Origin: JACPIL01 sp964362365
Lineage (GTDB): Archaea; Nanobdellota; Nanobdellia; Woesearchaeales; GW2011-AR9
Length of the DNA stretch: 64,000 nucleotides
Direction: 5' to 3'
NCBI GenBank assembly: GCA_964362365.1
Contig: CAYIEF010000003.1
Span: 3,478 to 67,477, forward strand
Below, piece by piece: positions 40,597 through 48,265 of this stretch (position 1 is the stretch's first letter; each line of letters starts with the position of its first letter). The translations under genes were made by a program, and so were the position numbers. Under the pieces are notes generated by a model that searched no databases, was not told where the DNA came from, and saw only the letters and a program-made list of their open reading frames with translations.

Positions 40597-41586
40597 TGTC
40601 GTGTCCTAATATTATTTCGTTTTAGCTTCATTTTCGACCCTCCTCCAAAACAGGCTTAACAGGTTTGGTAACTTTCGTATGAATGCCGTGTTTGGCGTTT
40701 CATACGTTTCTATATCCAAAGCTGTCGTTAGCCTGTTATTGTGCCAGTCAATCCATTCTTGGAGTGTAGCAAAGCGTTTTCTATGTTTATCATACTCCTG
40801 CCATCGCCTTTCTACCTTACCATTTGTCTGCGGGTTCTTAATTCGTGAAGGGATTACTTTTATGTCCTTGCTCTCACAATATTGCTGGAATTTGCTTGTT
40901 CCTTCTTCCTTATTGCTGACAAAGGCCGAGCCTCGGTCAGTATTGACTTGCTCTATTTTGCAATCAAATTCAGCCAGCTTTTGTTCAGCAATTTTGAATG
41001 TAGCTATGGCATTTTCAGCATTAGGGCTATCAAACTCCCCGCCAGATAGTATCCGACGGCAAGCATCATCCAGCCAAAAGATACAGTGGGGGTCATTTTC
41101 TGTGGTTCTGTGATAATCGGCATGAACCAGCGAGCCGGTATGCTGCCGTTCATATCTACACCGTTTTCTCTTCTTTTTCTTGTTTGGTTCATCCCGAACC
41201 CAGCCTTTGCTTTTCATAAACAAGTAAATCTTGTTCTTTGAGACAGAAGTTCCCTGTCTTTTCAGCTCATAATAGAGCATCCTCGGGGTTAGCCTGGATT
41301 CCAAGTAGGCTTTCTCTATGGCTTGCTCCTGCTCCAAAGATAGGCTTGTTTTAGGCCTCCTTACGGGGTTAAGTTCCGGATATTTTTTAGTTTTTCCGTA
41401 ATCTTTTACGAGCTGTTGGACTCTCCGTTCCGAGATTCCATACACTGAAGCTACTTCTTTTGGCTTTTTCTGATGTTTGGCCACTTGATCCACCAACCAT
41501 TTAATCCTCTTTTTGTTTAGCTTAGTCATGCCCAAAAGGGCATCCAAGCTTATAAATGGTTGGCGAAATAATTTCCGGACACGACA
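40597..41586. mobile_element. Complete IS481-family insertion sequence, 990 bp
   Basis: Terminal inverted repeats TGTCGTGTCC-4N-ATTATTTCG are seen at both ends (40597 inward and 41586 inward). The 15-bp target sequence GATGAAGGATTAAGT is duplicated exactly at 40582-40596 and 41587-41601. One full-length transposase is encoded on the minus strand. Perfect target copies and an intact gene indicate recent insertion. It separates the 85-residue gene from the AbrB/RelE remnant. Confidence 0.93.
40612..41529 (-). CDS. IS481-family DDE transposase
   Basis: 305 residues: N-terminal helix-turn-helix (V-A-S-V-Y-G-I-S-E-R-R-V-Q-Q-L) and a retroviral-integrase-type core with V-H-A-D-Y-H, N-T-D-R-G-S-A-F and T-N-G-K-V-E-R-R, the three DDE acids, then W-I-D-W-H-N-N. 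The TATA box (TTTATAAG, about 41549-41557 on the minus strand) favours a leaderless start at ATG 41529. Confidence 0.93.
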   Translation of the reverse strand: MTKLNKKRIKWLVDQVAKHQKKPKEVASVYGISERRVQQLVKDYGKTKKYPELNPVRRPKTSLSLEQEQAIEKAYLESRLTPRMLYYELKRQGTSVSKNKIYLFMKSKGWVRDEPNKKKKRKRCRYERQHTGSLVHADYHRTTENDPHCIFWLDDACRRILSGGEFDSPNAENAIATFKIAEQKLAEFDCKIEQVNTDRGSAFVSNKEEGTSKFQQYCESKDIKVIPSRIKNPQTNGKVERRWQEYDKHRKRFATLQEWIDWHNNRLTTALDIETYETPNTAFIRKLPNLLSLFWRRVENEAKTK

Positions 41587-41660
41587 GATGAAGGATTAAG
41601 TAGGAAAATTTATATATAAAAGCTATTTTAATATTAACACTAATTTTAATCAACTGGACA

Positions 41661-41936
41661 ATGGAAGTTTCAATAACAAAAATATCGGAGAATGGACAAG
41701 TAGTTATCCCGGCTGAAGTGCGAAGGGATGCTGGAATAAAGCCGTCTACCAAGTTTTTGGTTTTTAATGAAGGCGGAAACATTCTGCTAAAAAAAATTAG
41801 AAAAGAGGCTTTGGCCAGAGATATCCATCTACTGGAAATGATAGAGCGGAGCGAGGAACAGGTCAGAGCAGGAAAATTTGTTAAGGCAGATACTTCTATG
41901 AGCGATGAAGAGATAGATGATTTAATGATGTCGTGA
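41661..41936 (+). CDS. AbrB/MazE-type antitoxin
   Basis: 91 residues: swapped-hairpin AbrB domain at the N-terminus (S-I-T-K-I-S-E-N-G-Q-V-V-I-P-A-E-V-R) with a charged C-terminal helix for toxin binding. It precedes a frameshifted RelE-like toxin by seven bases. A TATA-like ATTTATATAT lies at about 41608-41617. Confidence 0.85.
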   Translation: MEVSITKISENGQVVIPAEVRRDAGIKPSTKFLVFNEGGNILLKKIRKEALARDIHLLEMIERSEEQVRAGKFVKADTSMSDEEIDDLMMS

Positions 41937-41942
41937 AGTTGG

Positions 41943-42189
41943 ATGGAAATAATTTTTTCGGAAGATTTTAAGAAAGATTTTCAGAAGATTAAAGATAAGA
42001 CGACTCGCGTGAGGATCATCAAGCAGCTCAAGAATACTTGCTGAGATGCCAGAAGCAGGAAAACCCCTAAAATATGAATGGAAAAATCATCGTAGTGTAA
42101 GAGTTCCGCCGTTTAGGATCATTTATAGGCTCGAGAGTGCGAAGATTATTATCAACTGTTTTGATCATCGCGGAGAGGTGTACGATTAG
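41943..42189 (+). pseudogene. RelE/ParE-family toxin, frameshifted
   Basis: From ATG 41943 the frame reads E-I-I-F-S-E-D-F-K-K-D-F-Q-K-I ... I-K-Q-L-K-N and stops at 42042-42044. One frame over, L-A-E-M-P-E-A-G-K-P-L-K-Y-E-W ... F-R-I-I-Y-R-L ... C-F-D-H-R-G-E-V-Y continues to a stop at 42189. Joined, this is a normal ~81-residue RelE-fold mRNA interferase. A one-base indel near 42035 inactivates it, leaving the antitoxin alone. Confidence 0.82.
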
Positions 42190-42194
42190 TTAAA

Positions 42195-42329
42195 ATGAAA
42201 CCAAAAAATTCTTTAGAGAAGTACAGAAAAAAGAACAAGAAAAAGAAAGAAGATAAATGGGAGATCGATCCTGAGTCGGATTACCCTGTCCATGAGAAAT
42301 ATACGAAGGAAGAGCCGGTGAAAGAGTAA
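42195..42329 (+). CDS. Lys-rich small protein, 44 aa
   Basis: A short frame after the toxin remnant; the first half is almost all Lys/Asn/Arg and the second is acidic (D-P-E-S-D-Y). No domain. It might be a real small protein or a chance frame; the biased composition makes it hard to judge. Confidence 0.4.
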   Translation: MKPKNSLEKYRKKNKKKKEDKWEIDPESDYPVHEKYTKEEPVKE

Positions 42330-42340
42330 TTTGAATAATT

Positions 42341-43111
42341 TTATTTCAATTCCTTAACCTTGCCAAAGAAAAATACTTCTTTCTCTCCCACCACATACAC
42401 TTCAAACTTACCAATATCTTTCAAGAACGGACTCAGTAATTGTTCTTTCAGTACATCTGTGCCTTCTAACAGCGGATTGAAGCTGGGCACGGCAATTAAT
42501 TCCTTCTCTGTATTCCTTCTCTTTTTTCCCTTGCTTTCCTTTCCACCTGGTCCTGTTCTCTTTTGCTTCCATGTTCCCTTCAAAAAACATTTGTATTTTT
42601 CCCACTTGCTGCCTTCGCGGATGGTGATGGCCGGATGCTCATGTCCGATGACAATTCTGTTTGCATTTGTTTCTACCAGCTCGTCTCCGTGAACAATTAA
42701 GGTATCGCCAATCTTGTACTCATCCACAACCACCATTCCTTTTTTGTCTGCAATCGGCTTAATGATGGGGTCATGATTTCCTTTGATGATAATCACTTCA
42801 GAAACATTTCGCAGCAAAAGATCCAAAAACTCTAACACTTCTCTCCATTCCTGATGCAAGACTTTGCCGAATTCATGTTTCAAATCCCCATTGATGATAA
42901 CTTTTGCCGGTTTTGTTTTTTCCAAAATAGCCTTTAGCTTATTCATAATCTGTTCTAATTGGAATCTGGGGACAAGAATACCTTTCCGATGCAGTGCTTC
43001 TTCGTAACCGATATGCAGATCGTTGATGATTAGCACTTTTTCTGTTTCAAACCATAACGCCGTGTCCACGATTCTTATTCCTTTTGAGATATTCATTATA
43101 GTCTTTTTCAT
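42341..43111 (-). CDS. Metallophosphoesterase (MJ0037-like)
   Basis: 256 residues of the calcineurin-like superfamily. Dimetal motifs in order: N-D-L-H-I-G, N-G-D-L-K-H, G-N-H-D, V-H-G-D-E and G-H-E-H-P. Archaeal MJ0037-type proteins are of uncertain role, sometimes linked to DNA helicases. The divergent TATA box (43117-43128) is close to ATG 43111, so 43096 is an alternative start. Confidence 0.88.
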   Translation of the reverse strand: MKKTIMNISKGIRIVDTALWFETEKVLIINDLHIGYEEALHRKGILVPRFQLEQIMNKLKAILEKTKPAKVIINGDLKHEFGKVLHQEWREVLEFLDLLLRNVSEVIIIKGNHDPIIKPIADKKGMVVVDEYKIGDTLIVHGDELVETNANRIVIGHEHPAITIREGSKWEKYKCFLKGTWKQKRTGPGGKESKGKKRRNTEKELIAVPSFNPLLEGTDVLKEQLLSPFLKDIGKFEVYVVGEKEVFFFGKVKELK

Positions 43112-43153
43112 GAAGAAATATTTATAAATCAATTGGCTCACAAATCAGTTTAT

Positions 43154-43243
43154 GCCCCAGTGGCTCAGCGGCTAGAGCGGATGGCTGTTATTCCTAAAGG
43201 AAGAGTTACCATCAGATCGTCGGTTCGAATCCGACCTGGGGCG
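43154..43243 (+). tRNA. tRNA-Asn (GTT) with 17-base intron at position 37/38
   Basis: Acceptor GCCCCAG/CTGGGGC, anticodon stem GATGG/CCATC and T arm GTCGG/CCGAC with TTCGAAT are perfect. Removing 43191-43207 gives the loop CTGTTAA with anticodon GTT (43187-43189). The 37/38 site is the canonical archaeal intron position. Discriminator G43243 fits Asn. A T-rich run follows. Confidence 0.93.
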
Positions 43244-43247
43244 CTTT

Positions 43248-43508
43248 TTATATTTTCAATCCAGTCTCGTAAATTCTTTCAGCGATCTTTCTCATCAGAT
43301 CCAGATCCTGGCAGTTCTTAAACAACAATTCCCCGTATCCATGTACAACTACTTCCACCCCATCGACCTTGAGAACTAACAAGATCGGCGTTTCCAAAAC
43401 CGTTTCAAATTTCTGTTTGATCTTCTGTAGATCAAAGTGCTGTTGTTTTTTAAGTTTAGCCGAATACGCTGCTTTGGTCTTGCATTTCTCTAAGGTGAAG
43501 TCGATCAT
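43248..43508 (-). CDS. Hypothetical protein, 86 aa
   Basis: A small alpha/beta protein with a basic helical start and the hydrophobic strands I-L-L-V-L-K-V-D-G-V-E-V-V-V-H-G. Its stop is a few bases from the tRNA-Asn 3' end on the other strand. No family recognised. Confidence 0.62.
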   Translation of the reverse strand: MIDFTLEKCKTKAAYSAKLKKQQHFDLQKIKQKFETVLETPILLVLKVDGVEVVVHGYGELLFKNCQDLDLMRKIAERIYETGLKI

Positions 43509-43577
43509 GTATACTAAATTTGTTGTTTTTATATAAAATTAATCTGTTTGATAATGATTTTTAGAATTTAGTATTAA

Positions 43578-43689
43578 GATAACAACAAATGACGCTCGGC
43601 GAAGCGGGGGTAGCCCCATCCGGGGTGCTGAGCAGGACAGGGCGAACGAAGTGAGAACTGGCCGTCGAGCCGTCATCATTGTTGTTATC
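43578..43689. repeat. GC-rich hairpin island (copy D)
   Basis: GATAACAACAAATGACG (43578-43594) pairs with CGTCATCATTGTTGTTATC (43671-43689), a 17-bp stem with a 2-base bulge. Inside are GC-rich hairpins (GGGG/CCCC near 43607-43624, GCTCGGC/GCTGAGC) and CGAACGAAGTGAGAAC. The surrounding 250 bases are AT-rich and hold no gene. It looks like a MITE-type element or structured RNA and shares a motif with the island at 39326-39469. Confidence 0.55.
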
Positions 43690-43796
43690 AAAAAATAAAA
43701 AATTTAAGAATAATATTTAGTGACCGAATGATTTATATACATAAATGTATTTTCAAGTAGTAATCATTACAGTCATTATTAGAGGTGAATAGCAGA

Positions 43797-44198
43797 ATGG
43801 TTCAAAAAAAAGGAGGAGCTAGCTTCGCCAGCCAAGGCGGAGTCGAATTGCACCGGTTAGCTCATTATGCATTCTTTGTGGGTATTGCGTTAGCATTAGT
43901 TGTCGGTATTTTTCATAGAGTTTTCGATTCGCTATTAGGCACAGAAGCATCCCGTGTTTATGTTACAACTTTCGTGCTTTTAGGAACATTGGTGGGATTG
44001 TTTAATCTAACTGTCAAAGAAACTACGCCTTTCCTGACTGCGGCAGTAGCATTGATGTTAGCAGGGATCGTCAACCTTAATCTCGTTTACGGCGTGGGTG
44101 ACATCTTACGGCCAAGCTTAAGCAACATTGTAGTCTTTGTTGTTCCTGGCGCAATAATCGTGGGGATGAAAGCGATCTGGCGCTTAGCTTCAGATTAA
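43797..44198 (+). CDS. Small membrane protein, four TM segments
   Basis: 133 residues with about four hydrophobic helices (near 25-45, 58-75, 80-98, 108-126) and a short Gly/Ser-rich start. GAGGTGA (43782-43788) precedes the ATG at 43797, which I prefer to the GTG that is part of this site. TATA box TTTATATAC at about 43731-43739. Not related to a transporter family that I know. Confidence 0.7.
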   Translation: MVQKKGGASFASQGGVELHRLAHYAFFVGIALALVVGIFHRVFDSLLGTEASRVYVTTFVLLGTLVGLFNLTVKETTPFLTAAVALMLAGIVNLNLVYGVGDILRPSLSNIVVFVVPGAIIVGMKAIWRLASD

Positions 44199-44276
44199 AT
44201 TCTTTACATTTTCTTTCCTTCTTTTTCTGGTTAGCAGTTATTCACTTTTATCAATAAAAATATCCAAAAATAATAA

Positions 44277-44396
44277 AGAGAACTTTGCATAATTGATCTT
44301 TTCTTGGCAAAGTTCTCTAAGAGACTTTGAAATGGGCGTAATTTTCGCACTGAACATGACTTACTATGCGAAAATTCCTTTTTTTCAAAGTTCTCT
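44277..44396. terminator. Tandem large hairpins between convergent genes
   Basis: AGAGAACTTTGC/GCAAAGTTCTCT (44277-44288, 44307-44318) is followed at once by AGAGACTTTGAAA/TTTCAAAGTTCTCT (44320-44332, 44383-44396), which encloses TTTTCGC/GCGAAAA (44342-44348, 44368-44374). The arms of the two hairpins are related, so the unit may have arisen by duplication. It lies between convergent genes and probably ends transcription from both sides. Confidence 0.55.
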
Positions 44397-44438
44397 AAAG
44401 AGAATAATTCATAAAAGAATTTTTAAGAAAAACCAAAT

Positions 44439-45023
44439 CTAAACTGTCTTTAAGTCAGCTTGGATAGCTCTCACTTTCTCAATCTTCTGATCTATGTCTA
44501 CTATTTTATCCTTGGCTAAAGATTTCTTCTTGGTAAGGTTAGCTTCTTTTTTCATAAGCTCGGAAATCTGCGTTCGTAAGGATATCTCTTTGGTTTGAGT
44601 AGAACCTAAATTATTAGAAAGCTCAGCCATCTTCGCTTCCAATTTTCTTCGAGAACTTCGTAAGCCCGACAACTCCCGATTTAAATCGCGTAACGCAGCA
44701 TCCAGAAGCGCACGTTCTTTATGCATCCACTTATGGGTGCTTCCTTCTCCTATTTTAGGAGATGGAACAGAAGGTTTGGCTCTTTTTTTATGCTTCTTCG
44801 CCTTCGGATGTTTTTTCATGACTCTCCTCTTTTTTGCTCTGCTCTTCCTTCGTATGGTCTTAAGAGCTTTTCCTTGACTCAATACTTGCATGAAAGAAGT
44901 GCTTGGCCGCGAGGGGGTAATGCTTACTTCTATATGTTGTTCCGGCAGAGGTTTGGAACCAACATCCTGCTCTTCATGGATAAGGACTGCTTTATTTCGC
45001 TTAAACCTATCCAAAAATCCCAT
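44439..45023 (-). CDS. Basic/coiled-coil hypothetical protein, 194 aa
   Basis: The middle (about 55-90) is very basic (K-K-R-R-V-M-K-K-H-P-K-A-K-K-H-K-K-R), and residues 100-190 form a long coiled coil. No membrane segment. The layout suggests a structural or nucleic-acid-binding protein. It follows a large surface protein on the same strand by about 80 bases. Confidence 0.68.
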   Translation of the reverse strand: MGFLDRFKRNKAVLIHEEQDVGSKPLPEQHIEVSITPSRPSTSFMQVLSQGKALKTIRRKSRAKKRRVMKKHPKAKKHKKRAKPSVPSPKIGEGSTHKWMHKERALLDAALRDLNRELSGLRSSRRKLEAKMAELSNNLGSTQTKEISLRTQISELMKKEANLTKKKSLAKDKIVDIDQKIEKVRAIQADLKTV

Positions 45024-45103
45024 CTTGCCTTCACTTCTTTTCTGAAGAGATTAAACAGTAAGTCTTTATAAATTTTTTGTGGTCGCTATTTTCGAAAAAG
45101 AGC

Positions 45104-46897
45104 TTAACTTCCCTTACGGATAATCTCTTCCAGCCTTCCTTTTAGTTTTCTATACGTATCTTCTTTGATGTATCCTCTGTTGTAGCCTTCTCGCAAGGTT
45201 GCCAGCTTGCGCCTATAGTCTGACATATCTCGTTTGATGATAGTCTTTGGTTTTACGATAGTTCTTTGGACGGTCTTCTGCTTGATGATGGTTCTTTGTT
45301 TGATAATGGTCGGTGTTTTGAGCGTTTTAACTTTCTTGATCTTACGCTGGGTGAAGAACAAAGCCACTACAATTCCTACAATGAGTACAAACATGATCGG
45401 CATAGCCCAAATCAAGGTCCGTCCGCCTGCCAATGCCGCCAATCCTGCTAAGGCAGCTCCTTTAGGCTCTTCTTCGATGGTAAAGAGTTCTGTTGCCGTG
45501 GCGAAAGAATCTGCATAAATCATCTTCAGGGAAAGCACATACTGTCCTGCTGGAAGATCTTTGGGAACAGGAATTGTTTTGGTGAAGGAAGCTTGTTTTT
45601 CAATGCTGATAGATTCTTCTTGACTATACTTAACTGTATTTGCTTGGTCAAATATTTCGTAAAGCAGCTTGACATCCTGAACAGGAACATCCAGCAAATT
45701 AAACACTGATACTGCAACTCGTAAATCTTCTCCTGCTTGTACCACTTTATCCCGAAGATCAAGGCTTCCGTCAAGCAATACAGAATCCGATTCTACTTCG
45801 AGTACCACGATTACAACTTTACTAAATTCTTCTTTTCCTGAGGAATCTGCTGCATGCACCGTTACCGTTCCGGTGTGAGTCCCCAACGCAGCATCCCGCT
45901 GCGGATTAAAGGCCAGCAAAACTGGTTGTTTGCTTTTTACCAGCAGTGAAAAAAGAGCAGGATCTATGGTGATTAGATCTCCTAGGGAAGTGCTTACATC
46001 CACTTCCAGGTTTTCCATCCAGTCCTGGACAATTGTTATCTTCCGCTCCCACAACTGCGACTGCCTGATGCTGGATTTGAGGACATCATCGCTTAATAGT
46101 ATCCCTTCCCTGATGATTCTTATTTTTAATTTTGCAACATGGTTTTCAATTGATAATAAGGTAATTGATATATCTTTTAATTTATCATCATCGAGGTCGA
46201 TATCTTCGCTCTCGCCGAGATCTAAATTGATAAATAAGGGATTTGATTTTACCAGCAAGGTGGCTGTATTTCCTTCTATTTTTGAAAGGCTGACAGTATG
46301 TGTTGTGCTTGCCCAGGCAAAAGCGAGATCGAAAGATTGTTCAAGTTCGAATTCCTGAAATTCGGTAGAGAGTTCTACCTCCTTCTTTGGCTTTGGTAGT
46401 CCTCCTCCACCCCCTCCTTCTCCTCCTCCTCCTCCACCGCCTGCTCCGCCTTCGCCAGCCCCGGCTGTAGAGACAGTGAGGTTAAATTGGGCTTCGCTGC
46501 TTGCATTTACGTTACAGTTAGAGGCGTCGGCTACGGTAATGAGTATGGAATGGGCACCGACATTAGCTCCTATGGGGGTGAAGCTGATATACCCGCTTTG
46601 ATTGATGGCAAATAAAGAGGTGTTATCTGCATAACTGAGGCTGGTATTTGCACCGTAGAACGTTGCGCTTACTTGTAATGTAAATGCCGTACTTACGGTA
46701 GCAGTTTGGTCAGCGATGGCGGTGATCGTCGGCGTTCTTGCGATACAAATTGAAGCGCTTCCAGTAGCAGTCGTCGAAGCGGCGGTGGTCGGTGCCGCCA
46801 ATTTACCAGTATTGACAAAGACCACAAAAAAACTAGCCAGGTTGAGTACTAAAAGAAGTATAGCTAATAATAACATCGTCCTCTTTTTTAGTACCAT
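45104..46897 (-). CDS. Cell-surface protein with Ig-like domains and C-terminal anchor
   Basis: 597 residues: N-terminal signal/anchor helix (9-28), a cadherin/Ig-like domain (about 50-140, I-A-D-Q-T-A-T-V), a Gly/Glu linker of about 25 residues (G-E-G-G-A-G-G-G-G), beta-rich domains to residue ~480, a membrane helix (about 500-520) and a cytosolic tail with repeated I-K-x-R/K-T-I-I-K motifs. Asn-x-Ser/Thr sequons suggest N-glycosylation. TATA box at about 46919-46930 (minus) fits a leaderless start. It is related in plan to the 410- and 372-residue proteins nearby. Confidence 0.8.
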   Translation of the reverse strand: MVLKKRTMLLLAILLLVLNLASFFVVFVNTGKLAAPTTAASTTATGSASICIARTPTITAIADQTATVSTAFTLQVSATFYGANTSLSYADNTSLFAINQSGYISFTPIGANVGAHSILITVADASNCNVNASSEAQFNLTVSTAGAGEGGAGGGGGGGEGGGGGGLPKPKKEVELSTEFQEFELEQSFDLAFAWASTTHTVSLSKIEGNTATLLVKSNPLFINLDLGESEDIDLDDDKLKDISITLLSIENHVAKLKIRIIREGILLSDDVLKSSIRQSQLWERKITIVQDWMENLEVDVSTSLGDLITIDPALFSLLVKSKQPVLLAFNPQRDAALGTHTGTVTVHAADSSGKEEFSKVVIVVLEVESDSVLLDGSLDLRDKVVQAGEDLRVAVSVFNLLDVPVQDVKLLYEIFDQANTVKYSQEESISIEKQASFTKTIPVPKDLPAGQYVLSLKMIYADSFATATELFTIEEEPKGAALAGLAALAGGRTLIWAMPIMFVLIVGIVVALFFTQRKIKKVKTLKTPTIIKQRTIIKQKTVQRTIVKPKTIIKRDMSDYRRKLATLREGYNRGYIKEDTYRKLKGRLEEIIRKGS

Positions 46898-46966
46898 TTA
46901 TGCAGCTCATAGAAGCAATAACCTATAAATACTTATCTTTTTTAAGAAAATAAAATAAGAGATTAA

Positions 46967-47356
46967 TCAATGCATCCGTTCATCAATCTCTTTTGCTACT
47001 TCTTTAAGCTCAGTAAATACTGATTCGGTGTCTCTTTTCAGATCGTCTATCAAGCGGAGAAGGCTCTGTTCCCGCAAAAGGTATCCTTCCTTCTCCCGCA
47101 CCACTATGCCAGAATCCATCAATCTGGTTAAATGATGCACTACTGTGCCTCGGCTTAAATGCAGCCGCTCTGCTATTTTGTCAGAAGAAAGCGGCGCATC
47201 TGATTTCTTGACTAAGGCGATGAAGATTCTAAAGCAGCTGCTATCTTTATCCCGCAAACCAAATAGTCCTAAAGAATTACCCAGCCATTGAAGATCGGCG
47301 TTGATGTTGCTCTCGGGCGTTCTGCGGATTTTGATGACCGTGACTCTTCGTATCAT
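46967..47356 (-). CDS. Winged-helix regulator, ArsR-like (candidate heat-shock repressor)
   Basis: 129 residues: central winged helix (L-S-S-D-K-I-A-E-R-L-H-L-S-R-G-T-V-V-H-H-L-T-R-L) and a C-terminal helical dimerisation part. It is divergent from grpE, and a perfect 17-base palindrome lies between. Archaeal heat-shock repressors such as Phr are of this fold. The regulatory link is inferred from gene position. Confidence 0.82.
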   Translation of the reverse strand: MIRRVTVIKIRRTPESNINADLQWLGNSLGLFGLRDKDSSCFRIFIALVKKSDAPLSSDKIAERLHLSRGTVVHHLTRLMDSGIVVREKEGYLLREQSLLRLIDDLKRDTESVFTELKEVAKEIDERMH

Positions 47357-47398
47357 GATCTCTAGTTATTTTTACGGAATTTTTAAACTTTGCCCGAA

Positions 47399-47450
47399 AG
47401 ATTTATATATAATTTTGATTTTAGCCCAACTAAGTTGACTTAAAGTCAAC
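47399..47450 (+). promoter_or_regulatory. grpE promoter with palindromic operator
   Basis: TATA box ATTTATATATAATT (47401-47414) is followed 20 bases on by GTTGACTTAAAGTCAAC (47434-47450), a perfect palindrome around a central base. It overlaps the expected transcription start, so a bound protein would block polymerase. The divergent winged-helix regulator is the obvious candidate. Confidence 0.75.
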
Positions 47451-47469
47451 AACGGGAGTGCAAATTACC

Positions 47470-48168
47470 ATGATGGAAACAAAATCAAACCAAGGGATTG
47501 AACCAGAAAATAAATCTGCTCCTGAAGCAGAACAGAAAAAAGAGCTAAGCGTAGAAGAACTAACAGATCTTCTTCAGAGAACACAAGCTAATTTTGAAAA
47601 TTACCGCAAGCAGACCCAAACCTATATCGAAGAAATCAAAAAAATGGCAGCACGTGATATAGTACTGCAAGTGTTACCAGTGCTTGACAATTTTGAATTA
47701 GCATTAAAAGCTGTTCCTCAAGACCAAGAAAATACCGATTTTGTTCAGGGTATCAAACTGATCAATTCTCAATTGTTACGGGTACTGCAGCATAATAACA
47801 TACTTCCTATCGAGACTCTGAATAAAAATTTTGATCCTTTTTATCATGAAGCGCTGATGAAAGTGCCATCGGAGGCGCCAGCAAATAGAATTATCGAAGA
47901 GTTCCAGCGAGGGTACATAATGCACGGCAGAGTATTGCGGCATGCCAAAGTGAAGATAAGCGCTGGAAAAAAAAGAGAAGAGGAAAATAAAATGGAAGAA
48001 AAAAATAAGTTTTATAGTGCCTTAGAAATTAAGGAAAAATTTTTTGCAGGACAAAAACAACGACCAGATACTTTTGAAGCTGGTGGATTTCCCGGCATTG
48101 AGACAGGTCATCAAGAAGAGAAAGTTCACGAAAATAAAGGAGCAGGTGCACAACCACGAAAAATATAA
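47470..48168 (+). CDS. grpE: GrpE nucleotide exchange factor, with extended C-terminus
   Basis: 232 residues. The long N-terminal coiled coil (L-L-Q-R-T-Q-A-N-F-E-N-Y-R-K-Q) and the beta domain ending I-M-H-G-R-V-L-R-H-A-K-V-K-I-S are standard GrpE, to about residue 170. A charged tail of about 60 residues follows, which is unusual; it may be a fused small gene, since GAGGAAAATAAAATG occurs at the junction. It triggers ADP release from DnaK. Confidence 0.9.
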   Translation: MMETKSNQGIEPENKSAPEAEQKKELSVEELTDLLQRTQANFENYRKQTQTYIEEIKKMAARDIVLQVLPVLDNFELALKAVPQDQENTDFVQGIKLINSQLLRVLQHNNILPIETLNKNFDPFYHEALMKVPSEAPANRIIEEFQRGYIMHGRVLRHAKVKISAGKKREEENKMEEKNKFYSALEIKEKFFAGQKQRPDTFEAGGFPGIETGHQEEKVHENKGAGAQPRKI

Positions 48169-48170
48169 AG

Positions 48171-48263
48171 ATGAAAATTATCAATTTTATTTTTGGTCTA
48201 GGGATTACAATTTCGGTGATAGGATGTTTAATTTATTTAGTTAATCAAACAGGAGGAAAATAA
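48171..48263 (+). CDS. Single-span membrane micro-protein, 30 aa
   Basis: An ATG two bases after the grpE stop opens a 30-codon frame that is almost entirely one hydrophobic helix (I-N-F-I-F-G-L-G-I-T-I-S-V-I-G-C-L-I-Y-L). It ends inside the dnaK leader so that AGGAGG (48251-48256) overlaps its last codons. It might couple translation to dnaK or be a stress membrane peptide. Confidence 0.45.
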   Translation: MKIINFIFGLGITISVIGCLIYLVNQTGGK

Positions 48264-48265
48264 AA

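Noticed and set aside
44277..44396. CRISPR-like repeats (CAAAGTTCTCT repeated)
   Set aside because: The copies are arms of inverted repeats rather than direct repeats with regular spacers, and no cas genes are in the window.
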